Assembly (NCBI GenBank): GCA_017517685.1
Contig: JAFWYK010000004.1
Coordinates: 140,979-201,825 of the forward strand
From: Clostridia bacterium
GTDB taxonomy: Bacteria; Bacillota; Clostridia; TANB77; CAG-508
DNA: 60,847 bases
Direction of reading: 5' to 3'
The notes under the pieces were generated by a model. That model saw only the letters and a list, made by a program, of their open reading frames with translations, made no database searches and was not told the DNA's origin. The stretch's first letter is position 1; every line of letters begins with the position of its first letter. Shown here one piece after another: positions 40,401 to 49,554 of this stretch. A program made the position numbers and the translations under genes.

Positions 40401-42209
40401 TTAATTTAATTTACCAATATTTTCTGCTGTAATATCATCTTTTGTGATTGTTTTAAGTATAGTTTTATCTGTTTCTTCAGCTGTATTAGTAGCATGTTCG
40501 ATAATTGCTTTTTCATAAAGATTTCTAACAAATCTAGCATTACCAAATCCTTCTGTATCTCTGAATTTTTCAATAATTTCTCTAACTTTTTCAATAGCAC
40601 TATCATCAAGAATGAATCCAGCTTTTTCAAACATAGATCTAAAGATTTGGATTAGCTCATCTGTTGTGTAATCTTTAAAGTCCATAGTATAACCTATTCT
40701 AGATACAATACCAGAGTTTGATCTTAAGAAACCATCCATTTCTTTTTTATATCCAGCAAAGATAACAACTAAATTATCTCTATAGTTTTCCATTGCTTGA
40801 ATTAAAGTAGCAACACATTCTTCATTGAATGTTGTGCTTGAACCTGGTTTTGTAGCAAGTGAGTAAGCTTCATCAATAAATAAAACTCCACCTAGTGCTT
40901 TTTCAATAACAGACATAGTTTTTGGAGCTGTTTGTCCAACATATTGTCCAACTAAATCTTTTGCAGAAACTTCAATAAGTTTATTTTGATCAATGTATCC
41001 TAAATTGTATAGAATATTAGCAACCATTCTTGCAACAGTTGTTTTACCAGTACCTGGATTTCCTAAGAAAACCATATGTAAGTTTGTGTCTTTAATTTTT
41101 AATTCTTTATCAGTTTTCTTTCTAAATTCCATAAGACTTACTAAGTCTTTAAGCATTGTTTTAACATTATCTAAACCAACAAGTTCATTTAAATCTTTAA
41201 ATATTTCTTCGATTGATTTGTTTTTCTCAAATTCTGGAATTGTATTTTCATCAATAACTTCTCCAGTTTGATTAAATAGAATTTTTTCAGCTGTTGTTTC
41301 AACGTATTCTGGTGCAGATAATGTTGATTTTTTATATGTTTCATTAACGAAATCTAATAATTTGATTTCAAATGCTCCAGTTACAACGTAATCTTTTCTG
41401 AATTTATCTAATATTAATTTAAATATTTCTTGATTTACTGGTGGTGTTGTTTGAAGTTCAAAGTCGAATATTCTATCTCTTAATGTTGCATTATTGATAA
41501 ATAATTCATTGATTTTATCTTTGTTTTTATCAACAACGATTGTAGTAAATCCTTTTGGATTTGAATGTTTTAATATATCATTTTCCCAAATTTTAAGAAG
41601 TTTATCTTTTGTTTGTTTATCTTTGTTTAGAAGTCCATCTACATCTTTGAAAATTACTAAACTTGTCTCTCCAGTATACATATCAGTAATGTGAGATGCG
41701 TCTTCAATAACATAAAAAGATCTTTCAGCTGCCTCTTTTGATTTTGTATATTTGAAATATTCAAAACCATCAGCTAATATATTTACTATTTCATAAAGTG
41801 TTGAATCATTATCACAATATATTCTCATATTAAATGGAATATAGTTTTTAACAACACCGCTATTATATTTTTTTGCATATTCAAGCATTTTCTTTAATAC
41901 AAGTTTTGATTCTTCTGTTAAATTACAGTTATCAACTTTTTTGTTTAGTTCTTTTATTTTTGTACCAGCTTCAACAGCAATGGCTTTTGGTTCTTCTGGC
42001 ATTTTTTCATTTTGAGCATCATTAATCTCTTTTTCAAGTTTTTGTTTATCTTGAGTTGGAATTTCGATTTTTGGAATGCTATTTAAATCTAATTTTTGAC
42101 TATCGATTGATCTTTGTGTTTCTTGAAGTAGAGAATATAAGTCATCATACATGTTTTTTAAGAACTTATCTTGAATTCTGTCACTATCTTTTTTGTTTGG
42201 ATCTTCCAT
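40401..42209 (-). CDS. SpoVK/CbbX-like AAA+ ATPase
   Basis: A 602-residue protein. The first ~340 residues are mixed: a helical N-terminus, then a degenerate AAA-like region (ESVDVDGLLNKDKQ-type strand reading LVIFKDVDGLLN, and FTTIVVDKN). Residues about 345-600 are a complete AAA+ module of the SpoVK/CbbX class: LVGLDNVKTMLKDL, Walker A FLGNPGTGKTTVAR, the pore loop region DLVGQYVGQTAPKT, Walker B GVLFIDEAYSLA, sensor and arginine-finger segments (RSNSGIVSRIGYTMDF). SpoVK-type proteins are found in sporulating Bacillota and also as remodelling ATPases elsewhere. The double-domain length is greater than SpoVK itself (~320 aa), so I do not assign that symbol. Confidence 0.85.
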   Translation of the reverse strand: MEDPNKKDSDRIQDKFLKNMYDDLYSLLQETQRSIDSQKLDLNSIPKIEIPTQDKQKLEKEINDAQNEKMPEEPKAIAVEAGTKIKELNKKVDNCNLTEESKLVLKKMLEYAKKYNSGVVKNYIPFNMRIYCDNDSTLYEIVNILADGFEYFKYTKSKEAAERSFYVIEDASHITDMYTGETSLVIFKDVDGLLNKDKQTKDKLLKIWENDILKHSNPKGFTTIVVDKNKDKINELFINNATLRDRIFDFELQTTPPVNQEIFKLILDKFRKDYVVTGAFEIKLLDFVNETYKKSTLSAPEYVETTAEKILFNQTGEVIDENTIPEFEKNKSIEEIFKDLNELVGLDNVKTMLKDLVSLMEFRKKTDKELKIKDTNLHMVFLGNPGTGKTTVARMVANILYNLGYIDQNKLIEVSAKDLVGQYVGQTAPKTMSVIEKALGGVLFIDEAYSLATKPGSSTTFNEECVATLIQAMENYRDNLVVIFAGYKKEMDGFLRSNSGIVSRIGYTMDFKDYTTDELIQIFRSMFEKAGFILDDSAIEKVREIIEKFRDTEGFGNARFVRNLYEKAIIEHATNTAEETDKTILKTITKDDITAENIGKLN

Positions 42210-42413
42210 ATAAACTCCTTGTTTTTATTAAAATTTGATTTTTATAATTTGTAATTTTTATTATTTTACATCATGTATTATATATTATATTTTAAAATTA
42301 AACAATATCAATATTTTTACTCATTTATTGTTAAAATTTTAAGTAAATGTTATAATATTTAATGTGATATTTTAATCAAATGAAGATTTAAAATAAAAAG
42401 AGGAGAAAAAAGT

Positions 42414-42896
42414 ATGAAAACAGGATTTTTTGCAGGTAGTTTTTCACCATTTACAAATGGACATTTACATGTAGTAAAAACAGCTAGTAAATTCTTAGAT
42501 AAAGTTATTATTGGAATTGGTATTAATCAAAATAAATTGCCAAGATTTGATAATAATGATATGAAAGTAGCAATTGAAAAAACATTGGTAAAAGAAAATT
42601 TAACTAATGTTGAAGTTATTATATATAATACATTATCAGTAGATGCAGCAATGAAATGTGGTGCAAATGTATTAATTAGAGGATTAAGAAACAGTATGGA
42701 CTATGAATATGAAGAAAAATTAGCCCTAATTAATGAAGATTTTTCAGGTTTAGATACATTTTATATAAGAGCTGGTAGTTTAGGAAATATTAGCTCAAGC
42801 TTAATTATGGAATTATTAGAACATGGAAAAGATGCATCAAAGTATTTACCAGAAGATGTATGGAATTTAGTAAAAGAAAAATTCAATCAGGAGTAA
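42414..42896 (+). CDS. coaD: Phosphopantetheine adenylyltransferase
   Basis: CoaD joins 4'-phosphopantetheine and ATP to give dephospho-CoA, the fourth step of coenzyme A synthesis. The 160-residue protein has the nucleotidyltransferase signature FAGSFSPFTNGHLHVV near the N-terminus (T-x-G-H), the loop RGLRNSMDYEYEEKLALIN, and ISSSLIMELL near the end, all at CoaD positions. The usual GSFDPxTxGH has Ser in place of the Asp, and LAxxN is LALIN. The next gene begins three bases after the stop, so a joint transcript with the 619-aa unknown is likely. Start after GAGGAG. Confidence 0.93.
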   Translation: MKTGFFAGSFSPFTNGHLHVVKTASKFLDKVIIGIGINQNKLPRFDNNDMKVAIEKTLVKENLTNVEVIIYNTLSVDAAMKCGANVLIRGLRNSMDYEYEEKLALINEDFSGLDTFYIRAGSLGNISSSLIMELLEHGKDASKYLPEDVWNLVKEKFNQE

Positions 42897-42899
42897 TCG

Positions 42900-44759
42900 A
42901 TGTATAGTTTTAAATACGTCTTACGTAGATCCTTAAGAAATGAAAAAAGAGATATATGGTATTCAGAAGCTGACGCGCAAGCTCTATATAAATTAATTCA
43001 AAAATATCATAAAGATAATCCGGATATGTCTAACTCAGAAATATACAATAATATTATGGAATTATTTATAAGAACAAACGCTGAAATAGTAAAGATACCA
43101 ACACTTAAGAGTGATACGTTTAGATACAATATTTGTAAAGAATTAAATAGAGATCCATCAAAAAGAAGAGAAGCTTATGATAAAGTTCATAGAGAAGAAC
43201 TAGCTGGAAAACCAGCTAAAGTCGATGAAACTACAACATATAGTTCTAATAAATTAAGCTCAGCACGTAGTTTAGTATTACAAGGATTAGTAGAAGTTAG
43301 AGCTCAACAAGATGTATTTTCTGAAGAAATGAAAAAGAACTATAGATTGTTTTTTAAAGCAAGTAAAAAGTTTCAACAAGATTATAAAAGAACTTTAAGT
43401 TCAGAAGAAAGAAGACAATTAGAAGTTTTAAGAGATCTTTTTGAAGGAGATGAATATACTCAACTTTCGGTATTTTTTAAACAAGCAGAATCAACTTTAG
43501 AAAAAGATTTAAAGGAAGATTATATTGCTTCAATATTATTTTTAGGCGAGAGATTAAAAGAATTTAATCTTTTAGAAAAGTATCATGATATTCAAGGAAA
43601 AATGTATAGAGCTTTAGGTATTACTGAGCTTGAGTATCCACTTACAGGAAAAAATGATAATACAATAAGTATAGAATCATTATTTACAAGAGAAGTTCTA
43701 GAAAAATTTGATATTGAAAGATTATCTATGTTAAGTGCATTTTGGATGAATAGATTTACTAAAGAATTAGATGCACTTAATAAATCACTTTGTATAGTTA
43801 ATGAATTAGATTTATGGCATCAAGTTAGAACTGCAAAACCAAAAGTTGATACAGGAATGATAAGTGTTGATGTAGATAAAGAAAAATTAAAATATGTTTA
43901 TAGAAAAATTCACTTTTTACAAGAAGCTTCAATTGTTATGTTGGAATCTTTTGATGTAGATAGTGGAAAGCATAAAGATGAAATAATAGATGGTTTTACA
44001 TCAAAGAAAGTAATTAGAAAAGTAGATCCAACTTCTGTTTTAAAAGCTATGGATTCAACAATGGGAGCAGATTATAGAGAATACTTTTCAGAGCTTCTTC
44101 CAGATGAATCACATCATTTTTTAGATGAGTTTGATTGTTATCGTGTAATAGAAAATGCAATTCATAATACATATAGATTTAAAGATTTTAATATGCTTGC
44201 TATTTTATCTAACCTTTATCAAAATAACTCATCAAAGAATTGGGGAGTAATTTTAGAAGAAGGTAAAGAAATAGATAAACAAGACATGATATTAATAGGA
44301 ATTGATATTGAAGGCTTTAATATGCCAGTTAGACTTCATATAGAAAAAGAAATGGTTTTAGATTTCTTAAAAGCTAACCAAGGAACAACATTAATACCTG
44401 TATATGAAGGAGATAGAGATTTTCAATCTAAGTCATTAGGAAGAAATATCTCTACACCAGCATTAATGCCACTTTGCAAAAAGCAAAGAGAAGGTATAGA
44501 TAAATTAATGACAAAATCAGCTGGTTCACCAAGTACTAAAGATTTTATAGAGCATATAGCATTTTTAGCGGATTCTACAAAATATCCAGAACATTTAAAA
44601 GAAGAAGTTCGTGTAAGAAAAAAAGGAAAATCAAAACTAATAAAAAGAAGACCAGCAAGAAGATTTGTAGACTTAACTCAAGGAAAAATATATAGAGAAT
44701 CACAAATTGGTCTTCAAGAAATAGAAGATAAATCAGGTGAAGGTTTAGAAGATAGATAG
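42900..44759 (+). CDS. Unknown 619-aa protein
   Basis: The ATG follows CAGGAGTAATCG, inside the end of coaD. The protein is soluble, strongly helical and charged, with no signal peptide or membrane segment. A basic patch near the end (VRVRKKGKSKLIKRRPARRF) could bind nucleic acid or lipid. The middle section has regular Leu spacing (LSMLSAFWMNRFTKELDALNKSLC). I know no family for it. It heads a three-gene run with the 90-aa and 96-aa proteins downstream (gaps of 11 bases), which suggests a common process. Confidence 0.75.
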   Translation: MYSFKYVLRRSLRNEKRDIWYSEADAQALYKLIQKYHKDNPDMSNSEIYNNIMELFIRTNAEIVKIPTLKSDTFRYNICKELNRDPSKRREAYDKVHREELAGKPAKVDETTTYSSNKLSSARSLVLQGLVEVRAQQDVFSEEMKKNYRLFFKASKKFQQDYKRTLSSEERRQLEVLRDLFEGDEYTQLSVFFKQAESTLEKDLKEDYIASILFLGERLKEFNLLEKYHDIQGKMYRALGITELEYPLTGKNDNTISIESLFTREVLEKFDIERLSMLSAFWMNRFTKELDALNKSLCIVNELDLWHQVRTAKPKVDTGMISVDVDKEKLKYVYRKIHFLQEASIVMLESFDVDSGKHKDEIIDGFTSKKVIRKVDPTSVLKAMDSTMGADYREYFSELLPDESHHFLDEFDCYRVIENAIHNTYRFKDFNMLAILSNLYQNNSSKNWGVILEEGKEIDKQDMILIGIDIEGFNMPVRLHIEKEMVLDFLKANQGTTLIPVYEGDRDFQSKSLGRNISTPALMPLCKKQREGIDKLMTKSAGSPSTKDFIEHIAFLADSTKYPEHLKEEVRVRKKGKSKLIKRRPARRFVDLTQGKIYRESQIGLQEIEDKSGEGLEDR

Positions 44760-44770
44760 AGGTGAAAATT

Positions 44771-45043
44771 ATGGAAGCTTTTATAGGCTTATTATTAACA
44801 ATGAGTATCTTTTCAATAATAGTATATTTATTTGTTTTAAGTATTATTTTATTAATACCAATAGCTGCGATTGCAACAGTCGTATATTTAATTAAAGAAG
44901 CTAAAAAAGGTAAAGAAGCAGGAATGCCAGTAAAACACATAAATGTACTTACTAAAAACGTCATCGAAGGAGATGAAATAGAAGTTATTTTTACTGAAGA
45001 TGATGATTTTGAAGATTTCGATAAAAATTTTAAAAATAAATAA
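44771..45043 (+). CDS. Small membrane protein, unknown
   Basis: A 90-residue protein starting at the ATG at 44771, seven bases after AGAGGTG. The first 45 residues make one long or two short hydrophobic helices. A basic turn (KEAKKGKEAG) and an acidic cytosolic tail (FTEDDDFEDFD) follow. It is between two genes of unknown function in the same operon. Confidence 0.65.
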   Translation: MEAFIGLLLTMSIFSIIVYLFVLSIILLIPIAAIATVVYLIKEAKKGKEAGMPVKHINVLTKNVIEGDEIEVIFTEDDDFEDFDKNFKNK

Positions 45044-45054
45044 TAGGTGAAAAG

Positions 45055-45345
45055 ATGAACGAAAGAATAAAATTATTATTAGATGAATATTTAAAAGATA
45101 ATCAGTATAAAGAATATAATAATGTTTTAAAAAAAGAGATTACATATTTCTTTGTTAAAAGAATACAAAAAACAAATAAACACTATCTATATAGCACATT
45201 AGTAGAATTGTCTGAAGATGTTGAAAGAATCTTGGATGATAGGGAAAATGTGATTTTCAAAAAGTTTTACAAAATAATAAAACAAGATTATGATGATAAA
45301 GAATTATCAAAAAGATTAATGGAAATTTATGAAAGGCTTGTATAA
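45055..45345 (+). CDS. Small helical protein, unknown
   Basis: 96 residues, charged and helical, with no motif (MNERIKLLLDEYLKDNQYKEYNNV...). It has an AGGTGAAAAG site and is the last gene of the run that starts with the 619-aa protein. No terminator hairpin is obvious after it, only T-rich sequence near 45360. Confidence 0.6.
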   Translation: MNERIKLLLDEYLKDNQYKEYNNVLKKEITYFFVKRIQKTNKHYLYSTLVELSEDVERILDDRENVIFKKFYKIIKQDYDDKELSKRLMEIYERLV

Positions 45346-45389
45346 ATTACAAGCCAATTTTTTTATATACATGCAGATTTACATAAAAC

Positions 45390-45418
45390 TTGAAAAAGAC
45401 ACCAAAGTGTGTTATAAT
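45390..45418 (+). promoter_or_regulatory. Promoter of the 355-aa GC-richer gene
   Basis: TTGAAA (45390-45395), 17 bp ending GTGTGT, TATAAT (45413-45418), very like the promoter at 33056-33084. Confidence 0.75.
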
Positions 45419-45456
45419 AATAGATGTACAAAATTTTCAATACAGGAGGACACATC

Positions 45457-46524
45457 ATGAAAAAAATCGTAAATCCGACCGGGTTTGCCCGGTTAGAAGG
45501 ATTTGCGGAAAAAAATGGCGTAACAATTCGCCCTTACTTAGGTTTTTTCCCTATTTTTTCCGTAGGTCCAACCATCCGCGCTACCGTTGATGAAAACGGA
45601 CTCACGTCTTGTAAGGTAGTTGAAGAAGAAAGTGAATTCAATCAGCTTGAAGATAAAATCGCCAAGCTCAAGAAAAGAGCTCTGGTTGCATGCAGTATCG
45701 CAGCTGTCCTGATGTTTGTTCTTACTCTGGTATTTGCCCTTGTTGAAGGGGTTATGTATCAGGTAACATTCACACTTCTTTACTTCTGCATTGCAGGAAT
45801 TCTCATGAGTGAAAGTGTAGGCATTTTCTTTGCACGTCTCTTCAAAGACGAGGAAATCAGAAACTATTCCAAGTATCTGGGTGCAAAAAATGCTATTATC
45901 AATGCTTTCAATGCAACCGACCGGGTTCCTAACCAGGAAGAGATCAGAGAATACTCTACTTGGTCTGGAGAACCTAAATACCATCGAGACTGCTACTTAG
46001 CAACGGTCTTTATCGCATTCTCGGTTCTTAGATTCTTACCGCTGCCTTGGTATATCTTAAGTGCCATCATTTTAATTGGTGCTCTGATTAGCCTTGAAAA
46101 GAAGCGTATCTTAAGCTTCTGGCAGGTACTGACAGTATCTAAACCTGATGACATGCATTACCATGCTGCAATTGAAGCCTTGAGAGAGGCTATCAAGTTT
46201 TATGATGAAATGCATTTCAGCTTGGTGGTAAGTGTTGAGACGGAAGCAGACCCGAAGCAGCTTGAGCTCGCGCTCGAGAATTGCAAAAAATGCGCAGATT
46301 ACGATTCTTGTGAAGAGAGAGAGAAACGTGAACAGCTCCTTAAAGAACTTCTTAAAGCAGCTGAAGATGAAGCAGCAGATGCCGCTGACTCTGATGATCC
46401 TGCTGAAGAAGATGGAGATGAAACTCACGTAAAAGAGGTAGCAAAACCTGAAGACAAACAGCCTGATGCAGGCTCCAATCCCACGGATACTATTGAAGTG
46501 GAAGGTCAGGATACTGCCCAGTGA
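45457..46524 (+). CDS. Unknown membrane protein in a GC-richer single-gene cassette
   Basis: A 355-residue protein; the ATG follows AGGAGG. The first ~70 residues are soluble (FARLEGFAEKNGVTIRPYLGFFPIFSVGPTIRATV). Four hydrophobic helices fall in two pairs (about 83-103 and 110-130; 185-200 and 203-220). The remainder is a helical cytosolic region with Cys residues (ENCKKCADYDSCEERE) and a highly acidic, disordered tail. No family comes to mind. Codon use (CTC, CGC, ATC, GGC, ACC) is unlike the surrounding genes. The cassette has a private promoter and a GC-rich terminator. Confidence 0.75.
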   Translation: MKKIVNPTGFARLEGFAEKNGVTIRPYLGFFPIFSVGPTIRATVDENGLTSCKVVEEESEFNQLEDKIAKLKKRALVACSIAAVLMFVLTLVFALVEGVMYQVTFTLLYFCIAGILMSESVGIFFARLFKDEEIRNYSKYLGAKNAIINAFNATDRVPNQEEIREYSTWSGEPKYHRDCYLATVFIAFSVLRFLPLPWYILSAIILIGALISLEKKRILSFWQVLTVSKPDDMHYHAAIEALREAIKFYDEMHFSLVVSVETEADPKQLELALENCKKCADYDSCEEREKREQLLKELLKAAEDEAADAADSDDPAEEDGDETHVKEVAKPEDKQPDAGSNPTDTIEVEGQDTAQ

Positions 46525-46580
46525 TTACACTCAGCTCTTACAGTGTCAACGTGACTGCAATAATAGGCAGACACAAGCTT

Positions 46581-46606
46581 AAAACGCCGCAGAGATGCGG
46601 CGTTTA
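46581..46606 (+). terminator. Terminator of the 355-aa cassette
   Basis: AAACGCCGC / GCGGCGTTT with a seven-base loop, followed by AGCATTTT. Confidence 0.85.
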
Positions 46607-46736
46607 GCATTTTATAAAATAATAATTAGTTCACAACAAGTTCATTATTCTATGATAAATCTATTTAAAAGTAAAAATAGTAGAAAAAACTTTGAGTTTG
46701 CTGTATAATAAAGATGAATTTTGTTACGAATGATAA

Positions 46737-46766
46737 GGCAGACAAGAAGTATTTGTCTGCTTTTTT
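46737..46766 (+). terminator. Leader hairpin with T run upstream of the response regulator
   Basis: GCAGACAA / TTGTCTGC followed by TTTTTT, about 30 bases after a TATAAT (46704-46709) and 24 bases before the start codon of the regulator. It looks like a transcription attenuator or the end of a short leader RNA. Confidence 0.6.
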
Positions 46767-46789
46767 AAATATTAATTTATGGAGGATCT

Positions 46790-47464
46790 ATGTTTAAGAT
46801 TTTACTAGTTGAAGATAATAAAAATATAAGAAAATTGATGACTACATATTTAAGAAAAAATAGCTATGATGTTTATGAGGCAGAAAATGGTGAAGAAGCA
46901 TTAGATGTTATGGATAAAAACCATATAGATTTAATGATAAGCGATATAATGATGCCAAAAATGGACGGATATGAGCTAACTAAAGAAATTAGAGATGCAG
47001 GATTTGATATGCCAATATTATTTGTAACAGCTAAAGATTCTATAGATGATAAAAGAACAGGTTTTATGCTAGGCGTAGATGACTACATGGTAAAACCAAT
47101 TGATATGGATGAAATGATTCTAAGAGTTGGAGTACTTTTAAGAAGAGCAAATATAATAAATCAAACACAATTAAAAATTAAAGATGTAGTTTTATCTTAT
47201 GATGAGTATACTCTTACAAAAGGTGAAGAAGTCTTTCAACTTCCACAAAAAGAATTCCAATTAATTTATAAATTATTAAGTTATCCAAATAAAATATTTA
47301 CAAGACAAGAATTAATTGATGAGATATGGGGACTAGAAAGTGACTCTGAACAAAGAACTGTCGATGTACATATTAAAAGATTAAGAGAGAAATTTGATAA
47401 GTTTGAAGAGTTTGAAATAGTAACAATTAGAGGAGTAGGATACAAAGGAATTATTAATAAATAG
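46790..47464 (+). CDS. OmpR-family response regulator
   Basis: A 224-residue two-component regulator. The receiver domain (1-120) has the acidic pair in LVEDNKN, the phosphorylatable Asp in MISDIMMPKMDGYEL and the Lys in MVKPIDMDEM. The winged-helix domain (130-224) ends in TVDVHIKRLREKF...IVTIRGVGYKG. It is cotranscribed with the histidine kinase that begins 21 bases downstream. The binding site is GGAGG. The signal is unknown. Confidence 0.94.
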   Translation: MFKILLVEDNKNIRKLMTTYLRKNSYDVYEAENGEEALDVMDKNHIDLMISDIMMPKMDGYELTKEIRDAGFDMPILFVTAKDSIDDKRTGFMLGVDDYMVKPIDMDEMILRVGVLLRRANIINQTQLKIKDVVLSYDEYTLTKGEEVFQLPQKEFQLIYKLLSYPNKIFTRQELIDEIWGLESDSEQRTVDVHIKRLREKFDKFEEFEIVTIRGVGYKGIINK

Positions 47465-47485
47465 AAATAAAAAGTAGGGGAAAAT

Positions 47486-48622
47486 ATGGAAGAAAAGCAA
47501 AAATTAGGATTTTTTTCTAAGAATAAAATAAAAAGAAAATCACTGTATAGATATATTTTATTATCATTTATCATAATTTTGATTATTATGTTTTTATGTA
47601 GTAGTTTGTATTTTAGATATGCAAGATATTATCTTATTGATATACTTAATCAACATGGAGTAGATTTAAGTCCAATAGATAAATCAAGAGTAGTAGATGG
47701 AGTAATTGGAGCTGTTTTAGAAACAATAACGTTTGCTGCTATAATAGGACTTGTTTTGGTAATAGTAGTATTTAAACATGTTATTGGTCCAATAAGAAAA
47801 ATGAGTGATGCTACTAAAAAAGTTGCAAAAGGAGATTTTAACGTTCAGATTGAAAATAAAAAGATAAGAAAAGACGAAATAGGAACTTTAACTGAAAACT
47901 TTAATATGATGGTTAGAGAATTAGAATCAAATGAATATTTAAGCAAAGAGTTTATGAATAATGTATCTCATGAATTTAAAACTCCAATAGCATCAATTCA
48001 AGGTTTTGCTAATTTATTAAAAGATAAAGATCTATCTGAAAAAGATAAAGAAGAATATATAGATATTATTATTGAAGAATCTGGGCGTTTAGCAAATCTT
48101 TCTAATAACATTCAACAACTATCAAAACTTGAAAATAAAAAAGGATTGATACAAAAGCAAAAAGTAGCAATTGATGAGCAAATAAGAAAATGCATAATAA
48201 TATTAAATAATAAACTTGAAGAAAAAAATATAGAAATCGGTATGGATGAAGATAAAGATGTGTTTTTAAATGTTAATGAAGATATGATGCATCAAGTATG
48301 GATAAATTTAATTAATAATGCCATAAAATATACTGATGATAATGGAAGAATAGATATAATTATTGATGAATTTAAAGATAGAGTTGTAGTAGAAGTTAAA
48401 GATACTGGAAGAGGAATTAAAGAAGAAAATGTTGATAAAATATTTGAAAAGTTTTATCAAGAAGATTCATCTCATAATTCAGAAGGAAATGGATTAGGAC
48501 TTGCAATAGTTAAGAAAATAGTAGAACTTCATAAAGGTACTATTGAAGTAAAAAGTAAAATAGGAGATGGTTCATCATTTATTGTAACAATACCTAAAGA
48601 TGAAGACAAATTAGAAAATTAA
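47486..48622 (+). CDS. Membrane sensor histidine kinase
   Basis: A 378-residue kinase with two membrane helices (about 22-44 and 75-97) flanking a short (~30 residue) extracytoplasmic loop. A HAMP domain follows (IGPIRKMSDATKKVAKGDFNV), then the phosphoacceptor His in NNVSHEFKTPIASIQG, and the ATPase domain with N box LINNAIKYT, G1 VKDTGRGI, F box FEKFYQ and G2 GNGLGLAIVK. The small outer loop suggests it senses the membrane or an intramembrane partner more than a bulky ligand. Partner of the upstream regulator. Confidence 0.94.
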   Translation: MEEKQKLGFFSKNKIKRKSLYRYILLSFIIILIIMFLCSSLYFRYARYYLIDILNQHGVDLSPIDKSRVVDGVIGAVLETITFAAIIGLVLVIVVFKHVIGPIRKMSDATKKVAKGDFNVQIENKKIRKDEIGTLTENFNMMVRELESNEYLSKEFMNNVSHEFKTPIASIQGFANLLKDKDLSEKDKEEYIDIIIEESGRLANLSNNIQQLSKLENKKGLIQKQKVAIDEQIRKCIIILNNKLEEKNIEIGMDEDKDVFLNVNEDMMHQVWINLINNAIKYTDDNGRIDIIIDEFKDRVVVEVKDTGRGIKEENVDKIFEKFYQEDSSHNSEGNGLGLAIVKKIVELHKGTIEVKSKIGDGSSFIVTIPKDEDKLEN

Positions 48623-48656
48623 ATATAGCTTATAGTAGAATTAAAAATAATATAGA

Positions 48657-48716
48657 AAAACTCATGTGTAATCCACAAGTTATTAATAAAATGTGGAAAA
48701 ACACATGAGTTTTTTA
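48657..48716. terminator. Bidirectional terminator between the two-component pair and the thioredoxin operon
   Basis: AAAAACTCATGTGT / ACACATGAGTTTTT with a nested CCACA / TGTGG, and A/T runs on each side. Confidence 0.85.
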
Positions 48717-48728
48717 GTTATCATAAAT

Positions 48729-49349
48729 TTATTTTTCTGGATCTTCGTCCTTTGATTTTTTAAACATGCTGTTGTTTTCAGCAAATTCAGAAAACATTTG
48801 AGAAAATTGAAGTGGATAACGTTTCTTTACTTCAGAAAGAATTTCTTGTCTAGAATATTCAATTTGCTTTTTATAATCTGGCATTCTTAAAATGAATGAA
48901 GGATTTTCGATAAAGTTTCCTTCTTCATCAAAAACTCCATTTATCCATTTTGAAGGAATAACGCTTGGTAATCTTTCAAATGCTGGTCTTGAATAATGAA
49001 GCCAATTTCCTTCAGGCATCTTTGGCTCTATTCTTTGTGAAATACAATTTAAGAAAAGTTGTCCTTTAAAAGATGCAGGATCAATGCTTCCAAGTACTGA
49101 TTTAGGTACAGTAATTATAGCTATAGTTTTATCTTTTCTATCATGATAATAATCATATTCTTTTATCTCATCTTCGGATTGAGCTTGTTTTACTACTCTT
49201 GATATTTCACCATTATAACTTTTATCAAGGCTAAGTCCACCCGCTAAAATACTGCTAGTATAATCGCTTTTTGTTTCATGCATAAATGTTAGACATGAAT
49301 CAAGAAATAAAGCACTTCTAGCTCTTGCAAATTGACTATCAGAAATCAT
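48729..49349 (-). CDS. Unknown protein, third gene of the thioredoxin operon
   Basis: 206 residues, from the ATG at 49347 after AGGAG. It is soluble and mixed alpha/beta (TIAIITVPKSVLG, LFLNCISQRI, PAFERLPSVIPSKWINGVFDEEGNFIENPSFIL). Two Cys occur, but not as a redox pair. It begins 10 bases after the ferredoxin-thioredoxin reductase-like gene and may be its substrate or partner, or be unrelated. I do not recognise the family. Confidence 0.7.
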   Translation of the reverse strand: MISDSQFARARSALFLDSCLTFMHETKSDYTSSILAGGLSLDKSYNGEISRVVKQAQSEDEIKEYDYYHDRKDKTIAIITVPKSVLGSIDPASFKGQLFLNCISQRIEPKMPEGNWLHYSRPAFERLPSVIPSKWINGVFDEEGNFIENPSFILRMPDYKKQIEYSRQEILSEVKKRYPLQFSQMFSEFAENNSMFKKSKDEDPEK

Positions 49350-49359
49350 ATTTTTTCTC

Positions 49360-49542
49360 CTAGTTTTCTTTTTTAATAAATAATTTACATCTGCATACAC
49401 CTGTTGAAACAAATTCATCACAAGGACAAAGTGTTGTTTCGTCTTGAGTTACTCTACAAGGACAGTGTCCATCTTTTTTATAAATACCTTCAATAATTTT
49501 TTGTGCATATTCTCTATCTGGATTAATAATGTAACCTTTCAT
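49360..49542 (-). CDS. Ferredoxin-thioredoxin reductase catalytic-chain-like protein
   Basis: A 60-residue protein with three Cys pairs, CPC (27-29), CPC (39-41) and CRC (49-51 approx.), plus the run DGHCPCRV and DEFVSTGVCRCKLF. This is the signature of the ferredoxin-thioredoxin reductase catalytic subunit, which holds a 4Fe-4S cluster next to an active disulphide and passes electrons from ferredoxin to thioredoxin. The third motif has Arg where plant enzymes have His (CHC). It is about half the length of the plant catalytic chain. The gene lies 12 bases after a thioredoxin gene, its logical partner. Confidence 0.85.
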   Translation of the reverse strand: MKGYIINPDREYAQKIIEGIYKKDGHCPCRVTQDETTLCPCDEFVSTGVCRCKLFIKKEN

Positions 49543-49554
49543 AAAGATTCTCCT

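Noticed and set aside
46111..46432. Additional ORFs on both strands within the 355-aa cassette gene.
   Set aside because: They are out-of-frame readings of a higher-GC gene, where stop codons are rarer by chance.
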